Below are positions 53,743 through 63,000 of a stretch of DNA of 64,000 bases, piece by piece (position 1 is the stretch's first letter; each line of letters opens with the position of its first letter). Below the pieces are notes generated by a model that had not been told where the DNA came from, made no database searches, and saw nothing but the letters and a program-made list of their open reading frames with translations. This DNA is from DATBRC01 sp036560485. GTDB lineage: Bacteria; Pseudomonadota; Gammaproteobacteria; Burkholderiales; Burkholderiaceae_D. Both the position numbers and the translations under genes were made by a program. The stretch covers positions 1 through 64,000 of the forward strand of contig DATBRC010000018.1 in NCBI GenBank assembly GCA_036560485.1, written 5' to 3'.

Positions 53743-55761
53743 GTGACTATTTCAACTCCCGGTATTGGCTCAGGCCTAGATGTCAATGGCATCGTCAGCA
53801 AACTGATGGCGGTTGAGTCACAGCCATTGCAAACCCTTGCAGCAAAAGAAGCCAGCTATCAAGCTAAATTATCGGCTTTCGGAAGCTTGAGCGGCGCATT
53901 GGGCTCATTTCAAACCGCATTGGCAGGACTGACCTCACCAGACACATTCCAATCTTTGACGACATCGGTCGGTGACAGCACGATATTCAGCGCGACGGCC
54001 AACAGTAAAGCAGTGGCTGGCACTTATAACGTTAACATTTCAAAACTGGCGCAAGCGCAAACCATTGCGACCACCGGACAGCTCAACTCAACCAGTGCGA
54101 TTGGTGACGGCACGGCTACCACGCTGACATTTCAGTTCGGTACAATTTCAGGCGGCGCCTTATCAGCTGGTGGAGTTTATACGGGTTCGACTTATACGCA
54201 AGATCCAACAAAATCCAGCGGAACTGTCACCATTAATGCAGGCAACAACTCGTTACAAGGTATTCGCGATGCAGTCAACGCGGCAGGTATCGGTGTCACG
54301 GCCACGATCGTTTCGGATGGCAGTGCAACGCCGGATCACCTTGTCTTTACATCGAGTAAATCTGGCCTCACCTCCAGCATGAAAATCACGGTCAGCGGAG
54401 ACCAAACAGCTCCGCTTGCAGCTATGCTCGCTTACGACCCGACTGCGACGCAAAACATGACACAAAGCATGGCCGCGCAAAACACCGAGGCAACTGTCAA
54501 TGGCATCGCTGTTTCAAGTGCGACAACAGCCCTCGCCGACGCTATTCAGGGAACCACGTTAAATGTACAAAAAACCGGTGTCACTACCCTCACCGTAGCC
54601 GCAAACACCGGAGCTGTGCAATCCAGTGTGAATGGATTTGTCAAAGCCTACAATGACCTTAATAGCACCATCAAAACGCTGACCGCCTATGATTCAACTA
54701 CCAAACAAGCCGGCCTGCTATTAGGCGATGCGACGACCCGTCAAATTCAATCACAGATTCGCGACATGCTTTCTAATCCGGTGACTGGTGGTGCAGGTGC
54801 TTTCACCAATCTGACACAGCTTGGTATTGGATTTGAAAAAGATGGGTCAATGTCGCTGGACTCAAGCAAGTTGACAAACGCGATCACAAATAATTTTAAA
54901 GATATCGGCTCGTTGTTTGCCACGATGGGAACGACCAGCGATAGTCTGGTCAGTTACGTCAGTTCGGCATCCAAAACCATGCCGGGAAGTAGTACCGTTA
55001 ATATTTCTGCGCTTGCCACGCAGGGCAGCATTACCGGCTCCGGCGCTGCGGGATTGACCATTACCTCCGGCAGCAATGACCAATTATCGGTAACAGTTGA
55101 CGGAACGCGCGCCACGATCAATCTTTTACCCGGCACTTATACTGCAGCATCACTGGCGGCGCAGCTGCAATCCGCCATCAATGGCACCTCTGCTTTTTCT
55201 ACGATGGGGATTTCTGCCAGCGTGAATGCAAGCATGGCTGGGATCATTACGATTACATCAAACCGCTATGGCTCAGCGTCGAACGTCAATGTCAGTGATA
55301 TTGGCGCTCAAAATTTACTTGGCACGTCGCCCGCCATCACTGCCGGCATTGATGTCGCTGGCAGTATCGGTGGCGTAACGGGTACCGGCTCAGGACAGAT
55401 ATTGAGCGGCGCCGCTGGCTCGCCTGCCGAAGGTTTGAAGCTCAATATTGCCGGCGGCGTGACAGGTAATCGCGGGACAGTAAATTTCTCGCAAGGGTAT
55501 GCATACCAATTGAATAATTTGATCAACAATTACGTGGGAAGCTCAGGCACGATTTCAACGAGCAAGGATGGTTTGAATAGTCAAATCAAAAATGTCACTG
55601 ATTCGACCGCAGCCTTTAATGTAAAGCTCGCTGCGTTGCAGAAACAATACATGGCAGAGTTCTCTGCGTTGGATACATCCATTGCGAGCATGAACGCAAC
55701 GACAACTTATTTGACACAACAGTTAGCACAAATTAGTGCCAACACACCGACGGGTAAATGA
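53743..55761 (+). CDS. fliD: Flagellar filament cap protein
   Basis: This 672-residue protein forms the cap at the filament tip that folds incoming flagellin. The N-terminal FliD domain begins TISTPGIGSGLDVNGIVSKLMAVES, and the C-terminal FliD region includes VKAYNDLNSTIKTLTAYD. The end (DTSIASMNATTTYLTQQLAQI) is the family coiled coil. It is longer than the usual 450-500 residues owing to an inserted Ser/Thr/Gly-rich middle (about 400-560). The GTG start has TAAGGGA upstream. It starts 92 bases after flaG. Confidence 0.95.
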   Translation: MTISTPGIGSGLDVNGIVSKLMAVESQPLQTLAAKEASYQAKLSAFGSLSGALGSFQTALAGLTSPDTFQSLTTSVGDSTIFSATANSKAVAGTYNVNISKLAQAQTIATTGQLNSTSAIGDGTATTLTFQFGTISGGALSAGGVYTGSTYTQDPTKSSGTVTINAGNNSLQGIRDAVNAAGIGVTATIVSDGSATPDHLVFTSSKSGLTSSMKITVSGDQTAPLAAMLAYDPTATQNMTQSMAAQNTEATVNGIAVSSATTALADAIQGTTLNVQKTGVTTLTVAANTGAVQSSVNGFVKAYNDLNSTIKTLTAYDSTTKQAGLLLGDATTRQIQSQIRDMLSNPVTGGAGAFTNLTQLGIGFEKDGSMSLDSSKLTNAITNNFKDIGSLFATMGTTSDSLVSYVSSASKTMPGSSTVNISALATQGSITGSGAAGLTITSGSNDQLSVTVDGTRATINLLPGTYTAASLAAQLQSAINGTSAFSTMGISASVNASMAGIITITSNRYGSASNVNVSDIGAQNLLGTSPAITAGIDVAGSIGGVTGTGSGQILSGAAGSPAEGLKLNIAGGVTGNRGTVNFSQGYAYQLNNLINNYVGSSGTISTSKDGLNSQIKNVTDSTAAFNVKLAALQKQYMAEFSALDTSIASMNATTTYLTQQLAQISANTPTGK

Positions 55762-55835
55762 CAAGACTTATAGCGGAAATTATTAAGGTGGCAGCTGAAA
55801 AGTAGTAGCCATCATAGTAAAAATAGGGGACATAC

Positions 55836-56315
55836 ATGTTTGGATCAAATAAAAGCGGCGCAAACGCATACGCTAAAGTAGGAGTGGAAACCGGCGTCGT
55901 ATCCGCCAGTCCGCATCACCTGATCGTGATGCTGTTCGAAGGCACTTTGATAGCAGTATCGACTGCAATCAACTGCATGAAAACCAATGACATTGCCGGC
56001 AAGGGACAGGCGATTTCCAAGGCAATCATGATCATCGATAATGGACTGCGTGCCAGCTTGAACAAAAAAGCCGGAGGACAAATTGCCGAGAACCTCGATG
56101 CGCTGTATGAGTATATGAGCAATCGTCTTATCATGGCCAACGTAAAAAATCAGGTTGAAATACTTGAAGAAGTACACCGCCTGTTAATAGATTTAAAAAC
56201 CGCGTGGGATGCAATTGGCGTAAAGGCTGCCGAAACAACACAGCCAATCGAACCGCCCAAGATTCCTGCATACGATGCATTAGCACCGCATACATCACGC
56301 CTAGTGAAAGCCTGA
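55836..56315 (+). CDS. fliS: Flagellin export chaperone FliS
   Basis: This 159-residue protein is mostly helical. It matches FliS by AYAKVGVETGV at the start, HHLIVMLFEGTLIAV (about 26-41), GKGQAISKAIMIIDNGLRASL and the MSNRLIMANVKNQVEI segment. FliS holds the C-terminal flagellin region unfolded until export. The 25-residue proline-rich tail is an extension beyond the family core. It starts 74 bases after fliD and is followed after three bases by fliT. Confidence 0.93.
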   Translation: MFGSNKSGANAYAKVGVETGVVSASPHHLIVMLFEGTLIAVSTAINCMKTNDIAGKGQAISKAIMIIDNGLRASLNKKAGGQIAENLDALYEYMSNRLIMANVKNQVEILEEVHRLLIDLKTAWDAIGVKAAETTQPIEPPKIPAYDALAPHTSRLVKA

Positions 56316-56318
56316 CCG

Positions 56319-56657
56319 ATGATGAATAGCCAAGAAGTTATTTCTCTGTATGAGACCGTCGCAATCATTACCGACCAGATGCTGGCTGCAGCACGTAATG
56401 GCGACTGGGAACAGTTGACCGCGCTGGAATCGCGCTGTGCCGGCCATGTTGCCAAGCTAAAGATCGGTGAAACACCGACACCTCTAGCAGGCAGTGTGCG
56501 TGATCGCAAAGTTAAAATCATTCAGAAAATCCTGTCCGATGACCGCGAAATTCGCAACATCACCGAACCGTGGATGAAACATCTATCTTCCCTAATCAAC
56601 AGCACCGGTACCGAGCGCAAGCTGTCAAAGGCATACGGTCCTAGCCAAACAGGGTAA
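56319..56657 (+). CDS. fliT: Flagellar protein FliT (cap chaperone)
   Basis: This 112-residue helical protein resembles FliT, the chaperone of FliD, which in enterics also inhibits FlhDC. The pattern YETVAIITDQMLAAARNGDWEQLTALE and the following charged helices fit the family. It lies between fliS and fliK with gaps of only three and two bases, so it is certainly part of one operon. The assignment rests partly on this position because FliT sequences diverge. Confidence 0.83.
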   Translation: MMNSQEVISLYETVAIITDQMLAAARNGDWEQLTALESRCAGHVAKLKIGETPTPLAGSVRDRKVKIIQKILSDDREIRNITEPWMKHLSSLINSTGTERKLSKAYGPSQTG

Positions 56658-56659
56658 TC

Positions 56660-57874
56660 ATGTTACCGCGGGCCGATATAACCAGTGTCCGGCCCGTTGC
56701 CTATCTTGAGGCACCCACACCAGTTGGGTCCAGCACTGACGCCCGTCAAGAGGTTTTCCACCAACTTACCAATATCGCGTTGGGCCAGCAACTGGATGTC
56801 AAGGTGCTGTCTCAATTGGATGATGGCACTTTCCTGGTACGTGTCAACGACACGCCGGCTCGCATGTCATTGCCGGTTGGTACGCGTGTAGGCGATTCAC
56901 TGCCGATGACATTGATCGATACCGAACCGCGCATGACTTTTGTGCTCGGAAGTGAAGCCGGTACCGAGGCAGATTCAGCAAAAGCAACACTGAGTCCGGC
57001 CGGACGTCTAATCGATAATTTGCTGCAAACAGCCGAACAACATGGCGCGTCTACCGCCATCATCGGCAAAACACCTGTCGTCGCGACGCCTGCCGCAGCT
57101 CCAGCACAGATAGCGGCGGCTCTGCAAGACACGCTCACTGCAAGCGGATTATTCTACGAATCACATCTACAGCAATGGCTGGATGGCAGCCGCTCATTAA
57201 CTGACTTGATGCGTGAGCCGCAGAACAAAGGTGACATCAATACCAAACCGCAAACCGCCACAACGCAAGCTGAAGCAACACGTCTTCTCAATTTTGTCCG
57301 AGAGTTAAGCAATAATGGCCGCCCCGTTACTGAGCTGATCCGCGACGTCCAGACGCAACTCGCCGGCGACAAGGATTCAATGCGTTTGCTCAATGTCGTA
57401 CGTGACTGGACTGAAAGCGGCCGTTCATTAGCGGATTTGACGCAAACGCTGAAAACGCAAAGTGGTGCCGAGGCCCTGCTCCGCTCTGACACCATCACAC
57501 CCGATGCAGCTCGACTGATTAATCAACAACTGAATACCCTGGAAAACCAGCGCGTGATGTGGCGCGGCGAACTCTGGCCCGGGCAGCAGATGGAATGGGA
57601 AGTCAGCCGTGACGCACCGAAGAACAAACAAACCAAACAAACAGAAGAAGCGCAACAATCCTGGCAGAGCGTAGTACGTTTTGACTTGCCGACATTGGGG
57701 ACAGTATCGGCCACAATCAACCTGACGGGCGATCGCGTGTCTATGCAGATTCGCACGACAACCGAAAAGGCCGCATCTTCATTGCGTATACATGGCAAGG
57801 CGCTGATCGATGCATTGCAGACCGCAGGGACGCCGCTCGATTCGCTTACGGTGAAACAAGATGCAGAAAACTAA
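56660..57874 (+). CDS. fliK: Flagellar hook-length control protein FliK
   Basis: This 404-residue protein has a variable central part (about 110-285). The C-terminal Flg_hook domain (about 295-395) contains ELWPGQQMEWEV, FDLPTLGTVSATINLTGDRV and LRIHGKALIDALQTAGTPL. FliK measures the hook and switches export specificity through FlhB. The ruler part is atypical, which is normal for the family. The stop lies 14 bases inside the following FlhB-like gene. Confidence 0.85.
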   Translation: MLPRADITSVRPVAYLEAPTPVGSSTDARQEVFHQLTNIALGQQLDVKVLSQLDDGTFLVRVNDTPARMSLPVGTRVGDSLPMTLIDTEPRMTFVLGSEAGTEADSAKATLSPAGRLIDNLLQTAEQHGASTAIIGKTPVVATPAAAPAQIAAALQDTLTASGLFYESHLQQWLDGSRSLTDLMREPQNKGDINTKPQTATTQAEATRLLNFVRELSNNGRPVTELIRDVQTQLAGDKDSMRLLNVVRDWTESGRSLADLTQTLKTQSGAEALLRSDTITPDAARLINQQLNTLENQRVMWRGELWPGQQMEWEVSRDAPKNKQTKQTEEAQQSWQSVVRFDLPTLGTVSATINLTGDRVSMQIRTTTEKAASSLRIHGKALIDALQTAGTPLDSLTVKQDAEN

Positions 57875-58151
57875 ACCGAATCTCCAAACTGCAGTGGCGC
57901 TCGCCTATCGAACCGGTGATTCGGCACCGAAAGTCGTGGCTCAGGGGCGCGGCTTGATTGCGGAAGAAATCATTGCACGCGCCAAGGAACATGGCGTTTT
58001 TGTCCATGAATCCAAGGAATTGGTCACGTTGTTGATGCAAGTGGAACTTGACAAACACATCCCGCCTGCCTTATACCGAGCAGTAGCGGAACTGCTGGCT
58101 TGGTTATATCATATTGAAAACGGCCAGCATGAAGCCGACGAAAAGGTTTGA
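57861..58151 (+). CDS. FlhB C-terminal-like protein (FlhX/FlhB2)
   Basis: This 96-residue soluble protein matches the cytoplasmic C-terminal domain of FlhB-type export proteins (AVALAYRTGDSAPKVVAQGRG, then VFVHESKELVTLLMQVELDKHIPPALYRAVAELLAWLY). The NPTH autocleavage site of FlhB is absent. Stand-alone forms can replace the cleaved FlhB C-terminus in some bacteria. It overlaps fliK by 14 bases, fitting FliK-FlhB interaction in hook-length switching. The ATG has no strong site of its own, so coupling is likely. Confidence 0.85.
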   Translation: MQKTKPNLQTAVALAYRTGDSAPKVVAQGRGLIAEEIIARAKEHGVFVHESKELVTLLMQVELDKHIPPALYRAVAELLAWLYHIENGQHEADEKV

Positions 58152-58204
58152 TTGCATACCATTCCTGCTCCAGCGTATTAAAGAAATTGCAGTGAAAAAT
58201 GTGG

Positions 58205-58277
58205 CATGAGATTTCTCATGTCAAAAATAACAAAACAGTGACGAGATATGAATGCGGCTGTACAAAAACCGCATTCA
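58205..58277. repeat. Two inverted repeats upstream of the flagellar brake gene
   Basis: CATGAGA-TT-TCTCATG (58205-58220) is a perfect 7-bp palindrome with a two-base centre. TGAATGCGG (58249-58257) pairs with CCGCATTCA (58269-58277) around an 11-base loop. Neither is followed by a T run, so they look more like operators or leader structure than terminators. Confidence 0.55.
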
Positions 58278-58308
58278 TTCAGTTTATTAGCCGACGAGCA
58301 CTACACAG

Positions 58309-59082
58309 ATGCGAACAATCATCGATCCTGACTATTCTTCCACACAGGAGCTAAGCCCTTATCAGGTTCACTCGCGCCGGGAAATTATCGGGTTGTTGCG
58401 CAGTGTGGAGCATCACAAGCAATTGGTCAGCATGCACATCAATAAAGGTGCGGAAGCGATTGTGACATCGGTACTGGCAGTGGATGAAACGAATGACACC
58501 GTGATCATCGATTCGGCACCAAGTGAAGAATTGAACAAACGGATTGTTGCCAACGACAATATCTCATTTGAGACCGTACTTGATCATATCCGTATCTTGT
58601 TTTTTGCAACACGCGCGGAACAATGTGTGTACGACAATCTTCCGGCGCTTCGCATTCCCCTTCCTGCCAATTTGATACGACTGCAACGCCGCGAATTCTA
58701 TCGTGTGCCGGTTCCACTCAGTATGGGCGTACGGTGTGACATTCAAATCCCGGATGATATGGGAACAGAAATGGAAACCATCAGTCTGACGCTACAGAAT
58801 GTAAGCGGCGGCGGCATCGCGCTGATTGACGACAAAAAGAGGTTGGATAATACACCGGGGTTCATATACAAGAATTGCCGCATTACATTGCCGGGCAATA
58901 CTGTTGTCGTCACTTCACTGCAAGTTAAAAATTCACAGGATTTGACTCTGCCAAACGGCAAGACCTCGCGCCGCATCGGCTGCCTGTTCTATGAGCTATC
59001 CAAACCGATGCTGACCGCAATCCAGCGTTTTATCACCAAGGTCGAACGGGAACAAAATGCCAAGGCTACCGGCATAAGATAA
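58309..59082 (+). CDS. ycgR: Flagellar brake protein YcgR (PilZ domain)
   Basis: This 257-residue protein has an N-terminal YcgR_N domain (about 25-120) and a PilZ domain (about 123-245). The c-di-GMP-binding motifs are RREFYRVPV (RxxxR, about 127) and NVSGGGIALI (about 163-172). On binding c-di-GMP it slows the motor. It lies after the FlhB-like gene, in keeping with the several c-di-GMP enzymes in this window, which could feed it. It converges with fliE. Confidence 0.9.
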   Translation: MRTIIDPDYSSTQELSPYQVHSRREIIGLLRSVEHHKQLVSMHINKGAEAIVTSVLAVDETNDTVIIDSAPSEELNKRIVANDNISFETVLDHIRILFFATRAEQCVYDNLPALRIPLPANLIRLQRREFYRVPVPLSMGVRCDIQIPDDMGTEMETISLTLQNVSGGGIALIDDKKRLDNTPGFIYKNCRITLPGNTVVVTSLQVKNSQDLTLPNGKTSRRIGCLFYELSKPMLTAIQRFITKVEREQNAKATGIR

Positions 59083-59108
59083 CTCTTGATACGACAAAAA
59101 GTTGCAAC

Positions 59109-59128
59109 AACGCCAGAGGCGTTTTGTT
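59109..59128. terminator. Weak terminator between ycgR and fliE
   Basis: AACGCC (59109-59114) and GGCGTT (59118-59123) form a short stem followed by TTGTT. It separates the convergent ycgR and fliE genes. Confidence 0.5.
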
Positions 59129-59137
59129 AGACGCTCA

Positions 59138-59479
59138 TCACACCTGCATATTCATGATGTCGTGATAGGCTGAAACAAGCTTATTGCGTACCTGGACAGT
59201 CGCTTGAAATGTGATATTCGCTTTTTGCATCGAAATCATCACGTCCGACAGGCTGACCTTATCATCGCCCATCGAAAAGGCTTGCCCCAGCTTTTCTGCG
59301 CTGACCTGGCTTTGATTGACGTTATCCAGCGTCGCTTTCAAGGCATCTGCAAAGCCCGCTTTGTGCGGTGCAGTACCGGCATCAACCGGGCTGACACCAT
59401 TTTGAGGTTTGGTAGCGGCAGCCTTTAGCTGCGCCATCATCGCCTCTATCCTGCTCGAATCAATTATTGGTGTTTTCAT
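59138..59479 (-). CDS. fliE: Flagellar hook-basal body protein FliE
   Basis: This 112-residue protein links the MS ring to the rod. Features are GFADALKATLDNVNQSQ and the conserved C-terminus VSLSDVMISMQKANITFQATVQVRNKLVSAYHDIMNM, split here as SDVMISMQKA and FQATVQVRNKL. The ATG at 59479 has GGAG six bases upstream; an in-frame TTG 12 bases earlier is unlikely. It is transcribed away from fliF across 255 non-coding bases, a divergent layout common in beta- and gammaproteobacteria. Confidence 0.95.
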   Translation of the reverse strand: MKTPIIDSSRIEAMMAQLKAAATKPQNGVSPVDAGTAPHKAGFADALKATLDNVNQSQVSAEKLGQAFSMGDDKVSLSDVMISMQKANITFQATVQVRNKLVSAYHDIMNMQV

Positions 59480-59734
59480 AACGCGCTCCAATCACACTTT
59501 TGCACAACGCTACGTTACCACCCGCACAAAACAGCAGCCCTCTGATAAGCTGGCTAAAAATTGCTCTTTTCCAACGATTGAAATTTGCCGCTAAGGTGAC
59601 AATTGGCACCAAGGGCTGATCCGTATAGATCTCATCTGAAGAATGAGACTGCCAAATGAAGGCGATGGATTCAGTGAATGGACGAGGAAAAGAATGAATA
59701 CGATAACGATCAATAGCAATAACGGAGGCACATC

Positions 59735-61366
59735 ATGGCTGTAGCAGGTGAAATGGCCGTCTCTCCAAACATGGTCAGCTTTGCACAGACGCCAGCGGGG
59801 AAAAACTTTTTCCTGATGCTAGGTGTCGCCGTCATCATCGCCGTCATGTCCGGTATCTGGATGTGGAGTCAGCAACCAGAGTATCGCATTTTATTCTCCA
59901 ATTATTCCGACCGCGATGGTGGTGCGATCGTCGCTTCATTGCAACAGATGAACATCCCGTACAAATTTGCCGAAGGTGGCGGCGCCATTCTGGTACCAGC
60001 CTCACAGGTCCATGATGCACGTTTGCGCTTGGCGTCGCAAGGATTGCCCAAGGGTGGCAATGTCGGATTCGAGTTGATGGAAAATCAAAAACTCGGCGTT
60101 TCCCAATTTCTTGAACAAGTCAATTTCCAACGTGCGCTGGAAGGCGAACTGGCACGTTCCATCGAATCGATCGGGGTCGTGCAAGGTGCACGCGTACATT
60201 TGGCCTTGCCCAAGGCATCCGTATTCGTGCGTGACCAGCAAAAACCAACTGCATCCGTCGTGCTGAACTTGCAATCCGGCCGCACGCTGGATCAACAACA
60301 AGTCAGTGCAATCGTCCATTTGGTTGCAAGCAGCGTCCCTGACCTTCCACCGCAAAACATCAGCGTCATCGACCAAAACGGCAATCTGCTATCGCAATCG
60401 GACAAAGGCGCAAGCAACAATACGTTGGACGCCACACAGCTCAAATACGTGCAAGACTTGCAAGAAAGCGTTGTCAAAAAAGTGGAATCGATTATTACGC
60501 CAATCGTAGGCATCAATAACGTTCGTGCCGAAGCGACCGCTGATATTGATTTCTCACAAAGCGAACAAGCTGCAGAGACCTATAAACCCAACCAGACGCC
60601 AAATGAGGCATCGGTGCGCAGCCAGCAGTCAAGCGAATCGCAGGCGTCGAATGGCGCTACCGCAGGCGGCGTGCCAGGGGCATTGTCCAACCAACCGCCA
60701 GTACCAGCCACCGCGCCGCTTACCACTCCTGCAGTGGGCAAACCGGCTGGCGCTGTGGCCGTCCCGACCAATACGCACAAAGACATGACCGTCAATTACG
60801 AAGTTGACAAAACAGTACGCTATGTACAACAACCTATGGGCGGTTTGAAACGTCTTTCCGTCGCAGTGGTCGTCAACTACAAGCGTGAAGTCGATAACAA
60901 GGGCAAGGTCACGATGAAGCCGCTTACCGATGCGGAAAAAACTCAAATCACTGATTTAGTCAAAGAAGCAATGGGCTTCAACAAGGACCGCGGCGACACA
61001 CTGAACGTGGTCAATAGTCCATTTGCCAGTGCTGACAAAGAGATAATCCCTACCGTGCCATTCTGGAAAGATCCAGGCAACATCCAAATGGCCAAGGATA
61101 TCGGCAAATATATTCTTGGCGCTCTGCTGCTGCTTTACCTATACTTCTCAGTACTGAAGCCGATGATAACGAAGATTATCGAGAACCTCAAAGCGCCACC
61201 GGTATTTCATGTGCCGGAGACGCATAACGTGGCGCATGAAGGCGATCATGTCGACATCGCGCCGCGGAATTATCAGGCAAACTTGAATCTGGCAAAACAG
61301 TTGGCTAAAGACGATCCTAAAATCGTCGCCAATGTCGTGAAAACATGGGTGGGCGTAAATGAGTGA
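59735..61366 (+). CDS. fliF: Flagellar MS-ring protein FliF
   Basis: This 543-residue membrane protein forms the MS ring. Transmembrane helices lie at about 25-45 (FFLMLGVAVIIAVMSGIWMW) and 450-475 (YILGALLLLYLYFSVLK). The periplasmic domain has YRILFSNYSDRDGGAIV and RVHLALPKASVFVRDQQKP. A Ser/Pro/Ala-rich linker lies near 290-345. The C-terminus (about 485-543) is the FliG-binding region. GGAGG precedes the ATG. The gene overlaps fliG by eight bases. Confidence 0.96.
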   Translation: MAVAGEMAVSPNMVSFAQTPAGKNFFLMLGVAVIIAVMSGIWMWSQQPEYRILFSNYSDRDGGAIVASLQQMNIPYKFAEGGGAILVPASQVHDARLRLASQGLPKGGNVGFELMENQKLGVSQFLEQVNFQRALEGELARSIESIGVVQGARVHLALPKASVFVRDQQKPTASVVLNLQSGRTLDQQQVSAIVHLVASSVPDLPPQNISVIDQNGNLLSQSDKGASNNTLDATQLKYVQDLQESVVKKVESIITPIVGINNVRAEATADIDFSQSEQAAETYKPNQTPNEASVRSQQSSESQASNGATAGGVPGALSNQPPVPATAPLTTPAVGKPAGAVAVPTNTHKDMTVNYEVDKTVRYVQQPMGGLKRLSVAVVVNYKREVDNKGKVTMKPLTDAEKTQITDLVKEAMGFNKDRGDTLNVVNSPFASADKEIIPTVPFWKDPGNIQMAKDIGKYILGALLLLYLYFSVLKPMITKIIENLKAPPVFHVPETHNVAHEGDHVDIAPRNYQANLNLAKQLAKDDPKIVANVVKTWVGVNE

Positions 61367-62354
61367 TGCAGGTGTAGAAAAAGGCGCAATTCTGATGCTG
61401 GCTCTGGGTGAAGATGAGGCCGCAGAGGTGATGCGTTATCTCGGTCCGCGCGAAGTGCAAAAGCTCGGTGCTGCGATGGCTACAATGAAGGGTGTGGCCA
61501 ATGATCGCCTTGAAGTCGTGCTGGATGACTTCCGTAATGAAACCGAAAAAAGTTCGTCACTCGGTCTTGATTCGGACGAATATATTCGCCAGGTTTTGAC
61601 TAAAGCGTTGGGCGATGACAAGGCTGCCTCGCTGCTCAATCGTATTCTCGGCGGCCGTGACGCAAGCGGCATTGAAAGCTTGAAATGGATGGATGCCGCA
61701 TCGGTCGCCGACCTGATCCGCAACGAACATCCGCAGATCATCGCAACCATTCTCGTGCATCTGGAACGCTATCATGCGTGCGAGGTATTGGACTGCTTCA
61801 CCGAACGTCTGCGCAACGATGTCGTGCTTCGCATTGCCACTCTGGATGGTGTGCAGCCAACCGCCCTGCGCGAGCTCAATGAAGTATTGACCAAACTGTT
61901 GACCGGTAATGAAAGCCTGAAGAAAAAACCGATGGGCGGCATCCGCACTGCGGCTGAAATCCTCAACTTCCTCGGTGGTGAAACGGAAGCATCGGTCATG
62001 TCCAACCTGAAAAACTATGACGGCGACATGGCACAAAAAATCATGGATGAGATGTTCGTGTTCGATAACATCATGGACATCGACGATCGTGGTATTCAGG
62101 TCATGTTGCGCGAAGTCCAGTCTGAATCTCTCATCGTTGCACTCAAAGGTGCAAACATTGACCTGCGCGAAAAGATCTTCAAGAACATGTCGCAACGCGC
62201 TGCCGAAATGATGCGCGAAGACCTTGAGTCCAAAGGACCTGTACGTCTGTCGGAAGTTGAAGCGCAACAGAAAGAAATTCTGCAAATCGTTCGCCGATTG
62301 GCAGACGAAGGCCAGATCATGCTAGGCGCCAAAGGCGAGGATCAATATGTCTAG
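61359..62354 (+). CDS. fliG: Flagellar motor switch protein FliG
   Basis: This 331-residue protein forms the rotor torque ring. It has the N-terminal GAILMLALGEDEAAEVMRYLGPREVQKLG, the middle EHPQIIATILVHL and the C-terminal torque helix with LREVQSESLIVALKGA and MSQRAAEMMREDLESKGPV. Length is normal. It overlaps both fliF and fliH by eight bases, so stoichiometry is probably set by coupling. Confidence 0.96.
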   Translation: MSDAGVEKGAILMLALGEDEAAEVMRYLGPREVQKLGAAMATMKGVANDRLEVVLDDFRNETEKSSSLGLDSDEYIRQVLTKALGDDKAASLLNRILGGRDASGIESLKWMDAASVADLIRNEHPQIIATILVHLERYHACEVLDCFTERLRNDVVLRIATLDGVQPTALRELNEVLTKLLTGNESLKKKPMGGIRTAAEILNFLGGETEASVMSNLKNYDGDMAQKIMDEMFVFDNIMDIDDRGIQVMLREVQSESLIVALKGANIDLREKIFKNMSQRAAEMMREDLESKGPVRLSEVEAQQKEILQIVRRLADEGQIMLGAKGEDQYV

Positions 62355-63000
62355 CGAGACCGTTCCGAAGGAACAGCAAACAGCGTATCAACGCTGGGAA
62401 ATGAATTCTTTTGGGGATAACCGGACCAGCACCAGAAACGCAGCCGGCAATGCTGCAAGCAACAAACTGACGATTGAACAAACTGCACAGCTGCGCGAAG
62501 AAGCGCGTACGAAAGGTTACGCAGATGGCTTGGCAGAAGGCCGTGCCGCAGGATTGGCGCAAGGTCGTGCCGAAGCCGCCGGTGAGATCACACTCTTGCA
62601 AACGCTCGCAGAATCCTTCAGCCAGGAACTGGTTCGTGCCGATGAGATCATTTCACAAGACGTGATGAGCCTGGCGCTCGATATAGCCAAGGCCATGTTG
62701 AAAACATCGCTCAGTGTGCACCCTGAATTGGTTCTGCCAATTGTCAGCGAAGCCATCCATTACCTGCCCAGCCTGCAGCAACCCGCCATTCTTTTTCTCA
62801 ATCCAAGTGATATCGCAATCGTCAAAGACCATATGAGCGACGAGTTGAACAAGGCCGGTTGGCGTGTCGCAGAAGACATGCATTTGCAACGTGGCGGATG
62901 CCGTATCGAAACTGCCACCAATCAAATCGACGCGTCGACACAAACGCGCTGGCAACGCATTGCCGAAGCGTTAGGCAAAGAATCGGACTGGCTGGCATGA
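62347..63000 (+). CDS. fliH: Flagellar assembly protein FliH
   Basis: This 217-residue protein is the negative regulator and stator of the FliI ATPase. A Gly-rich GxxxG helix (about 55-75; YADGLAEGRAAGLAQGRAE) is typical, followed by the C-terminal domain that binds FliI. The N-terminal region (about 1-40) is divergent, as usual. It overlaps fliG by eight bases and fliI as ATGA. Confidence 0.93.
   Translation: MSSETVPKEQQTAYQRWEMNSFGDNRTSTRNAAGNAASNKLTIEQTAQLREEARTKGYADGLAEGRAAGLAQGRAEAAGEITLLQTLAESFSQELVRADEIISQDVMSLALDIAKAMLKTSLSVHPELVLPIVSEAIHYLPSLQQPAILFLNPSDIAIVKDHMSDELNKAGWRVAEDMHLQRGGCRIETATNQIDASTQTRWQRIAEALGKESDWLA

Noticed and set aside
59604..59610. TGGCACC upstream of fliF as a sigma-54 -24 element
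   Set aside because: The required GC-containing -12 element (TTGC at four bases spacing) is missing.
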